Assembly (NCBI GenBank): GCA_003254885.1
Contig: QANT01004299.1
Coordinates: 29,950 to 93,949 of the forward strand
Origin: Purshia tridentata
Taxonomy: Eukaryota > Streptophyta > Magnoliopsida > Rosales > Rosaceae
DNA length: 64,000 nt
Direction: 5' to 3'
Shown in pieces: positions 60,296-64,000 of the stretch. The translations under genes were made by a program, and so were the position numbers. The notes beneath the pieces were generated by a model that did no database searches, had not been told where the DNA came from, and saw only the letters and a list, made by a program, of their open reading frames with translations. Each line of letters starts with the position of its first letter. Within the stretch, counting starts at the first letter, position 1.

Positions 60296-61733
60296 TGTTG
60301 TAGAGTGATTGGAAGGATATATAAAATTTTGATGAACAAAAGCAAGAAGGGAGTGATGAGATGGGTGTACGGTCTTAGCAGAACAAAAATGGCCTATTTA
60401 AACAACAGGTATGGGTGGATTGAAAGAAGTGTAGGCTACAAGCTTTTTGTAGGAGATGTTAAGGAGTAGAGATGGTGAGGTGTGGTTTGAAAGCTACCCA
60501 GAAATTACATATTATATGCTTTTGTTTAATCAATTGTAGACTTGTAGTTGGGATGAAACTTCCAACTGTATGGTGGGTCTCCCTTTTTAACTTATTCAAA
60601 AGTCCAAGTACCTCCCAGGAACCTCACATGCATGTACCTTTCTCAGTCTCATATGCACTCTTATTGCATCAAAAATAGTCATCAACTCATCGTGCATGGT
60701 ACCCAAATTTCAAGGCCAAGAAGAAGAACCCAACTTTTAAATTTATGTATGTTTTTTTTCCTTTAATTATTAATTTGTATATGGATGCTAAATAAGAGAA
60801 AATAGAGGGGGTAGCATTGTGCCGATGACAGTAAAACCAAAACTTTTTAATTTACAAGAAAAAAAACCCAAACTATATAGCCTCCCTAATAAAATAATGT
60901 AGTTTTAATGAAAAGTGATCCATTAGAGGCCATGATTTTAATGGTATAACAGGTGTTTATTATGGGTCTATGACTAACAAGCAGCAGCATTTTGTTTCTC
61001 TCTCTTTTACTAAGGTAAGGAGCATCATTTTTAAGTTTGAAAACTATACGAAATACATCGAAGAATATATAGACAATGACGATGCCCATTGACGATTGAC
61101 GATTGACGATTGACTGTTGACTTCTATGGTGATAATTTTGTCAAGGTTGAAGCACATGGTCGTTCTTTGAAAGCAAGTCGACCCAGTAGCCAATGCCTTG
61201 GGCTCCGTTAGCGAAAGCCGTCAGCAACTTCAGTCTCAAAGCACGTGACACTCCAAATAGAACCAGTGCAGCAGTGCAGCTTAAGAAAAGGTGATGTTAT
61301 TGGCATTTTCATTTTATTAGCTCCTTAGTCCTTGCACTCCAAAATCAATGTCATATAATATACTTAACAGTTAATGAAAACCCTATTCATTGAGTAGAAT
61401 GATGAACACAAATATCAGATAACTCTAAATTTCGTTGTGACCATAATGTTTCATTTGAAGAAAGTTACAAATTGGTAAAGTGTTTGGCTTCATGATGAAG
61501 ACCAACTAAAGCTTTGCATCAGCAACAACATTACTTCATACTATGATTTTATCCCACCAAGAATCCAGAAGCACAACTACACTACTTCTTCAAGATCTAT
61601 GGTGATAGAACAAGGCACCACAAACTTAAGATTCCACATGTACTAGAATCCCCAACAAAAATCAATAGGCTACACAGGCAAGCCCTTACCAGAAAGAGTA
61701 AAACAGAAACAAAATCATAAAAGAGTATCATCA
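60296..61733. other. intergenic between DUF761-like copy 2 and EBP2
   Basis: This holds the promoter of the DUF761-like copy and the 3' flank of EBP2. A heptamer repeat with five TTGAC cores is at 61088-61121. Nothing else is supported; ORFs at 60472-60678 and 60886-61089 are noise. Confidence 0.4.
61088..61121. repeat. GATTGAC heptamer tandem repeat with five TTGAC cores
   Basis: TTGAC begins at 61089, 61096, 61103, 61110 and 61117, an exact 7-bp spacing. TTGAC is the core of the W-box bound by WRKY factors; the last two have the favoured pyrimidine after it (TTGACT). It could be a regulatory cluster or simply a short tandem repeat. Confidence 0.85.
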
Positions 61734-62621
61734 TCACCTCTTCCTTTTCTTATTCGCGGAGAGAGTATCTTTATTGAAGCCCCTCAAATCATTAGTGGTT
61801 TCAGCCACATTTTGCTTCTTGGAACCTTTCCTCCCTCCAAATCCAAACTTGGAATCCTTGATTTCCCTCTTCTTCTTCTTCTTCCCCTTCCCAGCAACCT
61901 GTCTTGCCTTCCCTCCAGACCGATCTCCTGGAGCTACACCTGGCCTCTTATTACTTGACTTCTCAAATGGTTTCCCATCTTCAAAGGCCAAATCCAACTC
62001 ACTGCCTTTGTCACCCCCAGCAAACCCACTCTGCTGCCTCTGCTTCCTCCACTTCTTCACAGATTCTATGTCTTCCTTTTTCTGCTTAGCTCTCTCTTTC
62101 GTCTTCTGAGCCTGAATCTCTTTAGCTAATTTCTTGGACTCCCTAGCTTTCCTTCTCTCCTCAGCTTCCTCAATCTGCTTCTTCTCTACCAAAAGCCGGC
62201 TCTTCACTCTCTCCATGTGGGAATCTGACTTCACCATTTCTGCATAGTAGTCAACAGGCCTGAGAAAAGGAAGCCCCATTGACTGAAGCTTCTCGAAGGC
62301 CTTCCTTGTTCCCTCTAGAGCCTGCGTATAAAAGGCGAGCTCTCGTGTCAGGTCATCGTTCACTTCCACCTGTTGTTCTTGATCGATATCAACGGAAAGC
62401 TTGTGTACCCATCCTGCATTCTCCGGCCAGCTGATATCTCCAAGTTTATCAAGGAGACCATCTCTGTTGTATATGGCATTCTTTGACGGTTCAGTCAATT
62501 TCACATCTCCCTCCTCTTCAGATTCTAATTCCGATTCTGATTCAGACACATAATCTCCCATATCATCCTCTTCCATCGTATCTTCATTTAACATCATGGC
62601 AGCTTTGTTGGAGACAACCAT
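61734..62621 (-). CDS. EBP2: EBP2, EBNA1-binding-protein-2 homologue, rRNA processing
   Basis: 295 residues and a single coding exon. EBP2 is a nucleolar 60S ribosome assembly factor required for 27S pre-rRNA processing. An acidic N-terminus (SESESELESEEEGDV) precedes the conserved core: NRDGLLDKLGDISWPENAGW, NDDLTRELAFYTQALEGTRKA and LPFLRPVDYYAEMVKSDSHM. A Lys/Glu-rich coiled coil (about 140-195) follows, then a basic tail with KKKKKREIKDSKFGFGGRKG and terminal KKRKR, typical nucleolar signals. The start is the first Met of the exon. It appears intact. Confidence 0.95.
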   Translation of the reverse strand: MVVSNKAAMMLNEDTMEEDDMGDYVSESESELESEEEGDVKLTEPSKNAIYNRDGLLDKLGDISWPENAGWVHKLSVDIDQEQQVEVNDDLTRELAFYTQALEGTRKAFEKLQSMGLPFLRPVDYYAEMVKSDSHMERVKSRLLVEKKQIEEAEERRKARESKKLAKEIQAQKTKERAKQKKEDIESVKKWRKQRQQSGFAGGDKGSELDLAFEDGKPFEKSSNKRPGVAPGDRSGGKARQVAGKGKKKKKREIKDSKFGFGGRKGSKKQNVAETTNDLRGFNKDTLSANKKRKR

Positions 62622-63190
62622 TTAGTAAATCTATTGAAAAGAAAGACAAATCCTTCAGACAAATCCTTCAGACTAATAAGCATTATAAAACACTTCATAG
62701 CAGTTCATATTTGAAAAAGAAAAAAAAATGTACAAAAAACAGATGAATGCATTCAGGAAAATTACATCCTATGCACCTCTAAAATTTATAACCCAAATAA
62801 TATCATCAATCTTAATCTTAACAAACAAAGAAGCATTCAAATTCCATTACAGCTCTATTATTTCTAGCCCAATAACAACCTTGAAATACCAGATTAACAC
62901 ACTACAACGTATGAAGAACAAATTCATACACTGAAAGTATTGGGATATTAATCAATTCTCTTATACCTAAATTATCTCGGCTGCCAAACAGAACAGGTAA
63001 AAAGGAGGAAGAACTTAGATCGTTTTACACCTAAACTGAAAGATTATGATTATATTGAGCCAAACAAGTCTATTGTAGGATGGATAATTTGGTGACTGAG
63101 AAATTTGGGACAAGTGACTATGAAAAACACTACCTTTAACTGCGGCCTCTGAAACCTTGATAAAACCCTAGTTCGAATAATGTTGATCGA
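62622..63190 (-). promoter_or_regulatory. EBP2 5' UTR with leader intron
   Basis: An acceptor TTTTCAATAG lies about 10 bp upstream of the ATG. A donor GTTAAAG/GTAGTG sits near 63132-63137, suggesting a 5'-UTR intron of about 500 bp and a first exon around 63135-63190. The 62483-62934 + strand ORFs are noise. Confidence 0.45.
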
Positions 63191-64000
63191 GAGCAGTGAA
63201 CCACATAAAGGAATCGTTTTTTAGGACTTCGGCTTGTAGGGTTTAAGCTTCGGGCTCAAACGGGTGGGCTTTGACCCTGAAAAATAAGAGAAACAAAGGT
63301 TGAGTGGGCTAGCTAAACCCACACTCAAAATTTGGGCTGGTTAGACTATGAGCTTGAGATTGGTTTGGCAAGTCATATGTATTGACTTGGAATGATCGCT
63401 TGCATTATTTTAACAATTATTTATTATTTCAAAAAATCAATTTTTATTGTAACTGGATGACATTTTACAAAATAAAATAGACACTTTGTCTAAACTATAG
63501 ATATTTGTTCTCTTTTTTATTCTTATACTATTATAGTCATTTTAATATAAATTAATGATATTACAATTATTAACTTGTGATTTAGTGGTTTTTTTTTTTA
63601 AATGTTGGGATATCGAATCTCCCTATCCAATTTTTTATTAGGTTAATTGACTTTAAATAACAAATTTTAATAATTTTTTAGTTTAAGTTCCAAAATTTAA
63701 TAGTATTTTAGATTAAGTACTAGTTGAAAAGTCAAACATAATAATATAGTAAAATGCATTATAGTTTACAAATATTACATCACATGCCACTACAATAAAA
63801 TATATATATATATTACATCTATACTATTACATTAATTTATACTATATTGTATTAAAACTAAAAAAATCAATCCAATCNATATTGTATTAAAACTAAAAAA
63901 ATCAATCCAATCACATCTTAACTGTGACTGTTTTAGAATTTAGTTGTAATTGTCTTGGTAAGTTAAAAAAGACAACTCTCACCACTAAAATAAGTATTAT
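63191..64000. other. AT-rich flank with assembly artefact
   Basis: No gene is seen. A 34-bp sequence (ATATTGTATTAAAACTAAAA onward) occurs twice in direct order, separated by a single N at 63878. Confidence 0.5.

Noticed and set aside
1-64000. CRISPR arrays, operons or prokaryotic islands
   Set aside because: All coding evidence is intron-bearing plant nuclear genes; no regular spacer arrays or bacterial-type gene clusters are present.

Overview
This 64 kb window is nuclear DNA of a flowering plant, most likely a woody eudicot of the rosid type; I cannot name the species from sequence alone. The evidence is AT-rich intergenic DNA, GT-AG introns with T-rich acceptors, plant-only protein families (TBL, AHL, MAP65-3, ACS10-like, DUF688, DUF668/DUF3475, DUF761) and small MITE-like insertions. 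Two short N runs mark a draft assembly. Splice models below were built by hand; in every gene called intact the exon phases join and the summed CDS is a multiple of three.

Layout from left to right. 1-4047 (-): 5' part of a TPX2 spindle-assembly gene whose later exons look eroded and run off the left edge. 5319-5392 (+): tRNA-Ile(AAU). 6652-8762 (+): ACS10-type aminotransferase in 4 exons. 9327-10250 (-): DUF688 protein. 11922-13373 (-): PSI1-like DUF3475/DUF668 protein. About 7 kb without a recognisable gene follows (13.4-20.5 kb). 20479-32727 (-): complete 26-exon CPSF160, the largest gene here. 33673-36324 (-): aberrant HSP70-like gene in which the C-terminal part is duplicated in tandem inside the gene. 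37423-39514 (-): second, unrelated-looking HSP70-like copy with two frameshifts and a broken splice acceptor. 40791-41996: tandem duplication of about 0.6 kb. 43158-46047 (+): TBL/DUF231 O-acetyltransferase-like gene with a GC-AG intron. 48627-52572 (+): complete 12-exon MAP65-3/PLEIADE. 54429-57415 (+): AT-hook PPC protein (AHL). 58031-58441 and 59858-60295 (-): tandem pair of small membrane-anchored DUF761-type proteins. 61734-62621 (-): EBP2 ribosome-biogenesis factor.

The genes are mostly independent housekeeping, cell-division and cell-wall loci, as usual in plant euchromatin. Two, TPX2 and MAP65-3, act on spindle or phragmoplast microtubules, but they are 45 kb apart and nothing suggests co-regulation by proximity. 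The most unusual locus is the HSP70 pair at 33.7-39.5 kb: one copy is a chimera with two substrate-binding segments and missing ATPase residues, the other a decaying gene that still has a TATA box and 5'-UTR introns. Nothing here looks like a new multi-gene system.
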